Shown: in pieces, positions 1 to 7,064 of the stretch | Position numbering within the stretch: position 1 is the first letter of the stretch | Layout of the letters: every line of letters begins with the position of its first letter | DNA from: Prevotella pallens ATCC 700821 | GTDB lineage: Bacteria > Bacteroidota > Bacteroidia > Bacteroidales > Bacteroidaceae | Reading direction: 5' to 3' | Length of the DNA: 64,000 bases | Assembly (NCBI RefSeq): GCF_000220255.1 | Contig: NZ_GL982514.1 | Span: 631,520-695,519, forward strand | Program-made: the position numbers and the translations under genes | The notes under the pieces: generated by a model | Told to the model about the DNA's origin: nothing | Database searches by the model: none | The model's input: the letters and a program-made list of their open reading frames with translations, nothing else

Positions 1-58
1 GTTTATGAATTTATATAGGTTAATTATTTATAAGTATATATATAATTCAGTTAAAGCG

Positions 59-90
59 TTTGCGTGTGTTAAAGTTAATAATTACCTTTG
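59..90 (+). promoter_or_regulatory. Bacteroidetes-type promoter upstream of the small peptide gene
   Basis: TTTG at 59-62 and TACCTTTG at 83-90 are separated by 20 bases, an exact fit to the Bacteroidetes -33/-7 consensus (TTTG, 19-21 bases, TAnnTTTG). Transcription would start near position 97, giving a leader of almost 200 bases that includes the triple 22-bp repeat before the ATG at 294. The function is inferred from the consensus only. Confidence 0.7.
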
Positions 91-196
91 CACCAGATAC
101 TTGGAACAATCACATTAGTTAAGATTATCGCTGAGTAAAATAAATAGGAGTGCCACTACATTATTGTTAAATCTATTATGTAACCCTCCTTGTATA

Positions 197-262
197 AGTT
201 AGATAAATGCGTAGTATAAATTAGATAAATATGTAGTAGAAGTTAGATAAATACGTAGTATA
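197..262. repeat. Three tandem 22-bp units (AGTTAGATAAAT family)
   Basis: Three back-to-back units of 22 bp occupy 197-218, 219-240 and 241-262. Each has the core GTTAGATAAAT or ATTAGATAAAT followed by a GTAGTA tail; the units differ at only a few positions. The array ends about 30 bases before the ATG of the 64-residue gene, so it would lie in that gene's transcribed leader. Its period equals that of the other arrays in this window, though its sequence is different. Confidence 0.85.
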
Positions 263-293
263 AATCTTTTATAAACCCAAAAATTTAAAAACG

Positions 294-488
294 ATGATGA
301 AAAAGTACATTAAACCCAATGTAGTGTCAGTAGCAACAATATCAGAAGGCTGCTTATTGGCAGGTACAAATGGTGGAGATAATGGTGGTGTTAAACCTAA
401 ACCACGACCAGGTGGTCATGCTAAGGAGCAGCCATTGTTTGAATATGACACTGAATCAGAAGATGAAGAATCTGAAGATTTGAATTAA
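294..488 (+). CDS. small acidic-tailed peptide, 64 residues
   Basis: This short protein begins MMKKYIKPNV and has no hydrophobic signal segment. Residues 19-33 contain a small Cys/Leu/Gly patch with two Gly-Gly pairs (near 27-28 and 30-31), followed by a Pro/Lys stretch and a strongly acidic tail (EYDTESEDEESEDLN). The MKKYIKP start is, as I recall, shared by many short Prevotella and Bacteroides proteins next to cell-surface lipoprotein genes, but no function is established. The gene follows a consensus promoter and lies 36 bases before a fimbrillin-like lipoprotein, so the two are probably co-transcribed. The Gly-Gly sites could suggest a processed leader peptide; this is speculation, because no peptidase or transporter gene is nearby. 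Confidence 0.6.
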   Translation: MMKKYIKPNVVSVATISEGCLLAGTNGGDNGGVKPKPRPGGHAKEQPLFEYDTESEDEESEDLN

Positions 489-524
489 ATAACGACAAAA
501 AAATATTAACTAATTCTTAAAATT

Positions 525-2243
525 ATGAATTTTAAAAACGTTTACGCCACATTATTGTGTGTTGTAGCAATTGGTTTGACATCTTGTTCAAGCGAATTAA
601 ACAACGACGAAACAAACGCTTTAAATCCAAATGAAAATGCCGCACGTGAAGTAACAGTTTCTGCATCAAAAGGTGCGACAACCCGTTCTATCATCAATTT
701 AAATGGTAAAGCACAATGGGAAAAAGGAGACGCCATTCTTGCTTACAACCTTGCTAACCCTCAAGGGTTCGATCAACTCCATGCAAGAACTCAAGGAGTG
801 TATTCTAAATTTGATGGATCTATTAAATGTAAGGTAGGTGATGACTTGGCATTCTTCTATCCTTATCAAGATGAAAGCAAAAGTACTACACCAGGTACGT
901 TAGAGTTAAACATGCAAGAAAACACCATTGAGAAAGATGGTGTAGCAGTAACTAAAGTTCAAGATGGTACGAGAGAAACTCTCAATCACTTTGATTATAC
1001 TTGGGGAACATTAAAGAATATCAATTTCGATGGCCCTACTTTGCTTCAAGATATTGATTTCTCAAAGCAGTATTCAATCTTAAAGCTTGACTTTAAATAC
1101 GAAGGTTTGGCGCTCAAAAACATTAAGAAGCTTACCATTAAGGGCATTACAACAAAGGCAACATTTGACTTAAAGACTGGAGAATTCACTAATCGTGTAA
1201 ATGATGGTCTTACTATTGTACCCCCAACTCCTGTTGATGAACTCTATGTAATGGTATTCCCAGACGATAATTTCGAAGCTACCTATATTATAGAGACTGC
1301 AGATAACAAGACTTATACAATTCATGACTCAGGCTTTAAGCTTGATGTAGCATCATATTATGCTTATACTGTAGAGAAGGTTATCGACCCATGGATTGAC
1401 GTTGACGGTGTTAAGTGGGGTAAATACAACTTGCAGTACGAACCAGGAACTAAGGTTGATGGCTGGCGCGATGCTTATCACCTTGCAAAGAACCCATGGG
1501 ATTTCTTCTATACAGAAAGCTATCCATTGTACACAATGGGTCAAGTATTGCCACGTAACTTCGGTAACGACAAGTTCGATCACTTCCGTTGGGGCGACAT
1601 TGCAAAGGCTCCTCACTATGGACACAGCAACTATCTCCACTATTGGACATCAACTCAAGACATTCAAAAGCAGGCTTCTACACGTGATGAGTTCGGCGAT
1701 CTCGCTTACTACGCATCTAACAAAACATGGAGAATGCCTTCTAAGCACGACTTCGAGCACTTGATGAGCAGCACAGTAGGATATCTTGGCTACTACATTG
1801 ATGGCGGAAAACCAGTTATCGGTGTACTCTATGTTCCAACAAACGACCGTTGTTTGAAGGGTACTACAAGATGGATTGGCGGCTCAAGACGTTCAAACAT
1901 CAACTACACAGTTAATGTTGGTGTTTATGGAACAAACTGCTGCAGATTGTATAACTTCACAAAAGTGCAACTCGAAAATGGTGTATTCCTTCCATTCGCA
2001 GGCTCTTACCAGACCTATAATGATGGATGCCCACGCTTAGACAAGCCAGGAAGCCAAGCTCTTTATTGGACTTCTACAGGTTCAAACTGGAAGCAAGCAA
2101 CTGCATTTACTGCATATTATCATAGCAATGGTTGCCTTTCTTTGCCAGTAGTTAGCACACATATTAACGCAACAAACCCAAAGAGCAATATGTATAGCAT
2201 TCGTCCTATTTTTATAGGCGAACAACAGAAGTATAAAAAATAA
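525..2243 (+). CDS. fimbrillin-like surface lipoprotein
   Basis: A 572-residue protein with a lipoprotein signal peptide: a positive start, a hydrophobic core and a lipobox ending at Cys21 (LTSC). Residues about 40-285 resemble the fimbrillin/Mfa-like N-terminal beta domain, including the typical early stretch with ATTRSII and a WEKGDAI motif. Residues about 290-572 form a second domain rich in Trp, Tyr and Gly, with WGKYNLQYE and RMPSKHDFEHL segments like those at the C-termini of other Bacteroidales fimbrillin-family lipoproteins. It is expected at the outer membrane, as a fimbrial subunit or anchored adhesin. It follows the 64-residue gene by 36 bases and ends at a strong terminator. Which fimbrial type it belongs to cannot be told here. 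Confidence 0.75.
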   Translation: MNFKNVYATLLCVVAIGLTSCSSELNNDETNALNPNENAAREVTVSASKGATTRSIINLNGKAQWEKGDAILAYNLANPQGFDQLHARTQGVYSKFDGSIKCKVGDDLAFFYPYQDESKSTTPGTLELNMQENTIEKDGVAVTKVQDGTRETLNHFDYTWGTLKNINFDGPTLLQDIDFSKQYSILKLDFKYEGLALKNIKKLTIKGITTKATFDLKTGEFTNRVNDGLTIVPPTPVDELYVMVFPDDNFEATYIIETADNKTYTIHDSGFKLDVASYYAYTVEKVIDPWIDVDGVKWGKYNLQYEPGTKVDGWRDAYHLAKNPWDFFYTESYPLYTMGQVLPRNFGNDKFDHFRWGDIAKAPHYGHSNYLHYWTSTQDIQKQASTRDEFGDLAYYASNKTWRMPSKHDFEHLMSSTVGYLGYYIDGGKPVIGVLYVPTNDRCLKGTTRWIGGSRRSNINYTVNVGVYGTNCCRLYNFTKVQLENGVFLPFAGSYQTYNDGCPRLDKPGSQALYWTSTGSNWKQATAFTAYYHSNGCLSLPVVSTHINATNPKSNMYSIRPIFIGEQQKYKK

Positions 2244-2296
2244 AAGGGTTGGGGTTTATAAGAGAGATACATTTAATTCTTTCATAACTTGATTAG

Positions 2297-2339
2297 GAGA
2301 AGACCAGCGAATTTACGACAGTTGGTCTTCTCTTTTTTT
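2297..2339 (+). terminator. rho-independent terminator after the fimbrillin-like gene
   Basis: A perfect 10-bp stem (GAGAAGACCA at 2297-2306 with TGGTCTTCTC at 2323-2332) and a 16-base loop are followed directly by seven T residues. Confidence 0.9.
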
Positions 2340-2368
2340 ATAGCTGTTATATAGGTTTGTTGGTTTTA

Positions 2369-2751
2369 TCCAAAATGTATTTAGCAGCATATATTCCGCA
2401 GAACATATATAATCCAAAACATATTTGATAGCGAACATTCCGTAGGCGTAGGGGCGGATTTATCGTGCCCGTATCAACGAAATTGCAAGAAAATATATTG
2501 CGTGGTCAGGTGGTTTCATTCAGCAATAATCGTGGGGAATGATGAGGAAGCGGGCGCGATAAATCGGTCCCCTACGCCTCACGGAGTGCACGTGGGAGGT
2601 ATTGCACAACACAAGTAAACAGTGCGGAGATGGACACAGACGCATTCATTGACGCCCATTCAACAAGACGTATTTATCCAAAACATATTTAGCAGCATTC
2701 ATTCCGTCAAACATATATAATGCAAAACATATTTGACAGCATACATTCCAC
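2369..2751. repeat. direct repeats flanking a long imperfect palindrome
   Basis: About 73 bases starting at 2369 recur from 2677, both with TTTAGCAGCAT, ATTCCG, AACATATATAAT and CATATTTGA in the same order. Between them lies a long inverted repeat: the left arm at 2445-2471 (GGCGTAGGGGCGGATTTATC.., ending CGTGCCCG) pairs with 2551-2579 (CGGGCGCGATAAATCGG.., ending CCTACGCC). The same palindrome recurs near 29.3, 29.8 and 54.8 kb. No open reading frame is convincing here. The arrangement resembles a non-autonomous insertion within a repeated sequence. Confidence 0.75.
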
Positions 2752-2797
2752 CATACGTGGTTAATGCGAAATGTGTTTAGCTGCAAACATTAAGTGA

Positions 2798-2831
2798 GGT
2801 GTAAGGCACCGATTAATAGTGCCCTTACACC
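2798..2831 (-). terminator. hairpin downstream of the leftward T9SS-type gene
   Basis: GGTGTAAGGCAC (2798-2809) pairs with GTGCCCTTACACC (2819-2831), with one bulged base, about 50 bases past the stop codon of the leftward gene at 2879. A T tract is lacking, so it is only a candidate terminator. Its sequence also resembles a shrunken version of the GTAGGGG..CGTGCCCG palindrome. Confidence 0.4.
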
Positions 2832-2878
2832 CACAAAACAATAAAATTATGGTATATCTTGCTATCGCCGTGCGATAT

Positions 2879-4723
2879 TTATAACGATTTTACTACCTTA
2901 CGACCATTTACAATGTAAACACCTTTTGGCAAACTGTTAAGCTGTTTTGACATACGAACACCACTAACCGAATAGATGTTTTGCGTGTTTGCATCTTCGC
3001 CTTTAGCAGTAGCTATGCCCGCTGGGTTGTTCGTAATAACAACTTTAGTTTTCACAGGTTCGCCATTTAGTGCTATGCAATGTTTTGTTGGGTCGAACAC
3101 AGCTCCATCTGGTTGAGCTATAGTGCAGTCTGATAGCGTAATAGAAGCAAAGTCGCTAATAGAGCCAAACTGTGTTCCTATGGCTGTAACGTTGGCATTT
3201 TTTATGGTAAGATGCTCGTTATCGCCACCATCGCCAGCAATTCCGTACACCGTACTTTCGGCATTTACATTACAATTGTCTATTGTTAAATTGGTTTGAT
3301 TGGCATAAATGGCACAATCTTTTACACTTTTAGCTGTTAGCGTTCCACCACCTGTTATAGTGAGCGGAGCTGTAAAGCTAATAGCCACATATTCGGTTGT
3401 AAAGTTGTTGTTACCAATAAGCTTTATTGTAAGATTGTCTGAGTGCGACACCACTGCATTTATAGCACCTGCAATAGACACATCTTTAAAGGTGAGAACG
3501 TTGGCTGTTGGGTCGTAAAGAATAGTTCCATTCACATAATCGAGTTTAGACAGTGTGTTGCAATTGGCTGAAGTAACGCGTCTGCCTGCCACCTCAAGGT
3601 CGTAATAGGTTAATTCTTGTGCTTTTATAACCACCTCGTCTTTCACCAATTCGCTGTTTAGAGCTATGCCGGCAAGACTTGCATCGAAGCTAGCGCCAGA
3701 TGGTTTCACTATAGAACAGCCATTTAGCGATAGCGTTTGTATGCCGCACATACTGGCATAAGTGTTTCCTTTTGCTGTAACCGAAGAATTGTTAATGGTG
3801 ATTTCGGCTCCTGCCATTTCGTTGCCGATAGACCCTTTGCTGTCTATTCCACTATTATCTATGGTTAGCGATGCGTTGGGTGCAACATAAATGCCAAAAT
3901 CTTTGCCTGTAAGTGTCATTTTTCCACCGCCTGTAATGGTGCTTTTTGCTTTTTCAACACGAATAGCTGGTCCATCGGTAGAGGCGAGTGTATTTTCACC
4001 TTCCATACGAATGGTAAGGTCGTCCATTGATGTTTTAATGGCTTCGTCGGTGCCATACACATTAATAGTGGCATCGTACAGGCTTAGTACTTTCGTTGCT
4101 GGGTCGTAAAGCACTACTCCCTTACTATGTGGAAGGTCGTTACAATTGTCGGACGTAACTTGCGTACCAGCCACCCACAGCTGATAGGTTTCTATTTTTC
4201 CATCTTCTGTAATTAGAAGTTTTGCGCCATCGTTGTTCACTTCGTGCACAATGTGCATTGTGAAGCGGTAGGTTTTTCCTGCTTCAAACTTATAATCGTT
4301 TCCCCGTGTGGGTCCGTCGGCATCGCCCGCAATCCATATTTTAGTGCCTGCCTGAGGCGCCACAATACAGAAATCGTATATACCAGCAGGTATGTCTATG
4401 CTTTCTTCGCCATCAACCACCATGTGTTTTGGCGTGGTAGATGGGTCGGCATTAGCAGGAATGGTATATTCGAAACCGCTGTAAAGATTGGCTGGCGGAT
4501 TGTTATCGTCCCAAATAGGTCCTTCAACGGGAATTTTGTCGCCATACAGATTGTGGTCGGCATCTAACAACAATTGGTATCCGCTGCCGTCTCCCCACAC
4601 ATTATGTGCTTCGAGAATAATTTTAGCTGTGCCTTGTGCCCATGTTTCGATAGGCATTGCAAACATTGTGATGAATAGAGCGGCTATTACCACAAACTTG
4701 TTTCTACGTAAATTTGGCTTCAT
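2879..4723 (-). CDS. secreted T9SS-type protein with repeated beta-rich modules
   Basis: A 614-residue secreted protein. An N-terminal signal peptide (residues 1-29, ending ETWAQ) is followed by a unique region (30-175) and two similar modules (about 176-365 and 370-565). Each module starts with a motif like LxVAGxxVTSxNCNxL, then LYDPxxxVLxLxDxxI, and continues with many I/L-rich turns including LTIDN and GGG(K/T)(M/L)T, suggesting a stacked beta structure. The last 50 residues (IYSVSGVRMS.., GVYIVNGRKVVK) match the C-terminal sorting domain of type IX secretion cargo. It is therefore probably exported through T9SS to the cell surface. A one-module paralogue lies at 17991-18824, and both genes share a similar leader. 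The function is unknown. Confidence 0.75.
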   Translation of the reverse strand: MKPNLRRNKFVVIAALFITMFAMPIETWAQGTAKIILEAHNVWGDGSGYQLLLDADHNLYGDKIPVEGPIWDDNNPPANLYSGFEYTIPANADPSTTPKHMVVDGEESIDIPAGIYDFCIVAPQAGTKIWIAGDADGPTRGNDYKFEAGKTYRFTMHIVHEVNNDGAKLLITEDGKIETYQLWVAGTQVTSDNCNDLPHSKGVVLYDPATKVLSLYDATINVYGTDEAIKTSMDDLTIRMEGENTLASTDGPAIRVEKAKSTITGGGKMTLTGKDFGIYVAPNASLTIDNSGIDSKGSIGNEMAGAEITINNSSVTAKGNTYASMCGIQTLSLNGCSIVKPSGASFDASLAGIALNSELVKDEVVIKAQELTYYDLEVAGRRVTSANCNTLSKLDYVNGTILYDPTANVLTFKDVSIAGAINAVVSHSDNLTIKLIGNNNFTTEYVAISFTAPLTITGGGTLTAKSVKDCAIYANQTNLTIDNCNVNAESTVYGIAGDGGDNEHLTIKNANVTAIGTQFGSISDFASITLSDCTIAQPDGAVFDPTKHCIALNGEPVKTKVVITNNPAGIATAKGEDANTQNIYSVSGVRMSKQLNSLPKGVYIVNGRKVVKSL

Positions 4724-4730
4724 CTTAACA

Positions 4731-4785
4731 AAATCTCCCTGTTTCAGTTCCTTTCCAGAACAGCGCCGTATCGGAGATTTGGGCG
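4731..4785 (-). promoter_or_regulatory. putative structured RNA leader, copy 1
   Basis: Reading leftward, the transcript carries ACGCCC, then a closing stem AAATCTCC (4773-4780, complement) with GGAGATTT (4731-4738, complement) enclosing TACGGCGCTG and a small hairpin GTTC/GAAC (4747-4761). The stem ends about eight bases before the ATG at 4723. A second copy precedes the paralogous gene at 18824, with the same layout but a different stem sequence. Covariation between two copies suggests a real RNA fold, but no named riboswitch class matched in memory. Confidence 0.45.
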
Positions 4786-4886
4786 TGGTGTTAGGTTAAT
4801 GAGAATATACTTTCTTACTGTTGTTAATGTTTGTTCCAAATTCATTAAAAGTGCGCTCTACCGCAACTTGTAACTATGTAATGGCA

Positions 4887-4918
4887 CAAAGATAGTGTTT
4901 TTACACCTAAATGGCAAG
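4887..4918 (-). promoter_or_regulatory. promoter for the leftward T9SS-type gene
   Basis: On the minus strand TATCTTTG (4887-4894, complement) lies 20 bases after CTTG (4915-4918, complement), close to the Bacteroidetes consensus. The leader to the ATG at 4723 would be about 155 bases and would contain the putative RNA fold. Confidence 0.55.
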
Positions 4919-5153
4919 CATTTCGTAATGTTTTTTCGTTCTATTTTTGCACAATTGCAACACCTTAAACCTAACATTATGTTGTTAAAGCTTTTACAAA
5001 TTTTGTTTTCTCGTTGTGCATACCATCACAGCATATTGTATAGGCAAAAGTAACTACAATGAGTTTGAAAGACTATAAAAACAGTGTGAACTTAACAGTA
5101 TAAGCTATATATAATAATGTGTAACCAATAGTTTAATTCGAATGGGGCGTTAG

Positions 5154-5241
5154 TTTCAGATATCTATCGCAATCGTGACAGACGTCTGTCGTGATCGTTT
5201 CAGATATCTGTCGCAATCGAAACAGACGTCATATTTTTTGG
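5154..5241. repeat. 22-bp array with alternating GATATC and GACGTC palindromes
   Basis: Units of exactly 22 bp occupy 5154-5175, 5176-5197, 5198-5219 and, decayed, 5220-5241. Units 1 and 3 carry CAGATATC; units 2 and 4 carry ACAGACGTC. Each intact core is a dyad (CAGATATCTG, ACAGACGTCTGT) followed by a six-base spacer of the type GCAATCG. The array lies in a non-coding kilobase between the leftward T9SS-type gene and nuoA. A related array is at 16384. Confidence 0.85.
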
Positions 5242-5503
5242 TACATCATATCAGCCTCATTCACAACTTGTTACAAATACCATATTTTATATATACTCAC
5301 CAGTCCGAAAAACAAGTAAAATGGCTAACATTCAAACAAAAGAGAGCAAGAAATAACAGCAGAAACAAAATGTAATGATACTACAGTTTAAAAAACAATT
5401 TATGTTAAGAGCCATTCAGCCATTATAACCACATAGTTTTTATATATAGCTGAAACCTTAACAGCCCATATCAGCCATTAAACAGAAATAAATAGCAAGT
5501 CTC

Positions 5504-5663
5504 TTAAACCCATATCTGTTGTTAAAGCCTAAACATATTGTGGTTTATTATAGAGTAGATTGGCTGACTTGGTAATGCAGGCGTAGCGGGCTACGTAAAA
5601 TTACAAAGACAGGCAAGATACCGATAAGTACATATTGTGGTATAATAACAGATATGGGTTAAA
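5504..5663. repeat. 160-bp segment with inverted ends and a perfect small hairpin
   Basis: ACCCATATCTGTT (5508-5520) and AACAGATATGGGT (5647-5659) are a perfect 13-bp inverted pair. Inside them ACATATTGTGGT occurs twice in direct orientation (5533-5544, 5630-5641), and CGTAGC-GG-GCTACG (5582-5595) is a perfect hairpin. There is no credible reading frame. It may be a small palindromic repeat element or an RNA; other copies would need a genome-wide search. The rest of 4920-5700 shows nothing further. Confidence 0.5.
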
Positions 5664-5715
5664 TTTACGTTTGTAAAGCTGGCATTACAAAAAGGGCACA
5701 TTTTTTATAGTTTTC

Positions 5716-5747
5716 TTGCAACATTAATAATTAATTTTGTAACTTTG
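5716..5747 (+). promoter_or_regulatory. promoter of the nuo operon
   Basis: TTG at 5716-5718 and TAACTTTG at 5740-5747, about 21 bases apart, match the Bacteroidetes consensus. The nuoA ATG is 65 bases further on, and no other promoter-like site is obvious within the operon, so this one probably drives all ten genes. Confidence 0.7.
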
Positions 5748-5812
5748 CAAGCGTTTAAGATATCTTATACTCTAACATTTATGATGTAATATTATTATAG
5801 CTATATAGATTT

Positions 5813-6163
5813 ATGTATTTTACACTTTTTATCACCGTCTTCATAACGGCAGCCTTTTTGGTTGTTGTAGCATACGTTACAGCTAAACTATTGGGTCCCC
5901 GTTCTTACAATCCGACGAAAGGTGAACCTTACGAGTGTGGTATTCCTACCTATGGCACATCATGGCTGCCAATGCACGTAGGCTACTACCTGTTTGCTAT
6001 CCTTTTCTTGATGTTCGATGTAGAGACAGTGTTCCTTTACCCATGGGCGGTAGTGGTGAGCACGTATGGTGTCTTAGCGTTGGCAACAATCGGATTTTTT
6101 ATGTTGGTGTTAGTTTTTGGCTTAGCTTACGCTTGGCGGAAAGGAGCGCTTGAATGGAAATAA
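5813..6163 (+). CDS. nuoA: NADH-quinone oxidoreductase subunit A
   Basis: NuoA (ND3) is a small membrane subunit of respiratory complex I at the junction of the peripheral and membrane arms. The 116 residues have the usual three membrane segments (about 1-25, 60-80, 85-108) and the conserved loop with [11 protein letters not shown] near residues 38-48, whose Cys takes part in the active/deactive switch region in homologues. The length is typical. It is the first gene of the operon, 65 bases after a consensus promoter, and its end overlaps the nuoB start by ten bases, suggesting coupled translation. Confidence 0.95.
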   Translation: MYFTLFITVFITAAFLVVVAYVTAKLLGPRSYNPTKGEPYECGIPTYGTSWLPMHVGYYLFAILFLMFDVETVFLYPWAVVVSTYGVLALATIGFFMLVLVFGLAYAWRKGALEWK

Positions 6164-7047
6164 GGAAACCTAAAATTAAGGCAATGCCTTACGATGAGTG
6201 GAAGGATAACAGCACTCTGGAGAAGATGGCAGACGAGCTAAACAACGGAGGTACAAACCTTGTATTAGGAAGTCTCGACCAATTAATAAACTGGGGACGT
6301 AGCAACTCGCTATGGTCGCTTACATTCGCAACCTCTTGCTGTGGTATTGAATTTATGGCAGTGGGCTGCGCACGTTACGATTTCTCTCGATTTGGTTTCG
6401 AGGTTACCCGTAACTCTCCACGACAAGCAGACCTGATAATGTGTGCCGGAACCATAACAAACAAAATGGCACCAGCACTAAAACGCTTGTACGACCAGAT
6501 GGCAGAGCCAAAATACGTAATAGCAGTGGGCGGCTGCGCAATATCTGGTGGTCCGTTTAAAGACAGCTATCACGTAATGCGTGGAATAGACGAAATTATT
6601 CCTGTAGATGTTTACATTCCTGGCTGTCCACCACGACCAGAAGCCATTATTTACGGAATGATGCAGCTACAACGTAAAGTGAAAATTGAGAAATTCTTTG
6701 GAGGTGCAAACCATAAACAAACTATCGAAGAAAGTAAACTTGGAGTTAGTAACGAAGAGTTAATATTCGAAGAAAAACTCGGAATATCTACCGAAGCGAT
6801 AAAAGAAAAACGAGAAGCAGCATGGGAAGAAGCATATAAAGCAACACAGAAACCTGCTCGTCCGGCAGCAAAACCAGCACGACCAGCAGCTAAACCTACC
6901 GATGCAGCAGCACCCAAAAAAGAAACAATCGTTGTAGATAAACCTGTAACGAAAGAAGATGTGGAAAAATTAGGCAAAGAGTTAGATAAGCTAAACGAAG
7001 CAGAAAATAAACAACAGCCTAACGACAACAATACAGCAGCTAACTAA
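6154..7047 (+). CDS. nuoB: NADH-quinone oxidoreductase subunit B with a long C-terminal tail
   Basis: NuoB (PSST) holds cluster N2, the last iron-sulfur cluster before quinone. The tandem cysteines (TSCCGIEFM, near residues 61-67), the next Cys (LIMCAGT) and [10 protein letters not shown] are all present. The conserved core ends near residue 180. The remaining 115 residues are unusual: a charged region, then a Pro/Ala/Lys/Arg repeat (PARPAAKP twice) and a Lys/Glu-rich, probably disordered end. The usual family length is about 160-220. The gene overlaps nuoA and is followed by nuoCD after 17 bases. The tail has no known function; it may contact the missing or alternative electron-input partner. 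Confidence 0.95.
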   Translation: MEIRKPKIKAMPYDEWKDNSTLEKMADELNNGGTNLVLGSLDQLINWGRSNSLWSLTFATSCCGIEFMAVGCARYDFSRFGFEVTRNSPRQADLIMCAGTITNKMAPALKRLYDQMAEPKYVIAVGGCAISGGPFKDSYHVMRGIDEIIPVDVYIPGCPPRPEAIIYGMMQLQRKVKIEKFFGGANHKQTIEESKLGVSNEELIFEEKLGISTEAIKEKREAAWEEAYKATQKPARPAAKPARPAAKPTDAAAPKKETIVVDKPVTKEDVEKLGKELDKLNEAENKQQPNDNNTAAN

Positions 7048-7064
7048 TAAATAAGGTACGGAAA

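Noticed and set aside
5175-5375. 66-codon rightward frame
   Set aside because: It begins in the 22-bp array and has no homology or ribosome site; the region is non-coding.
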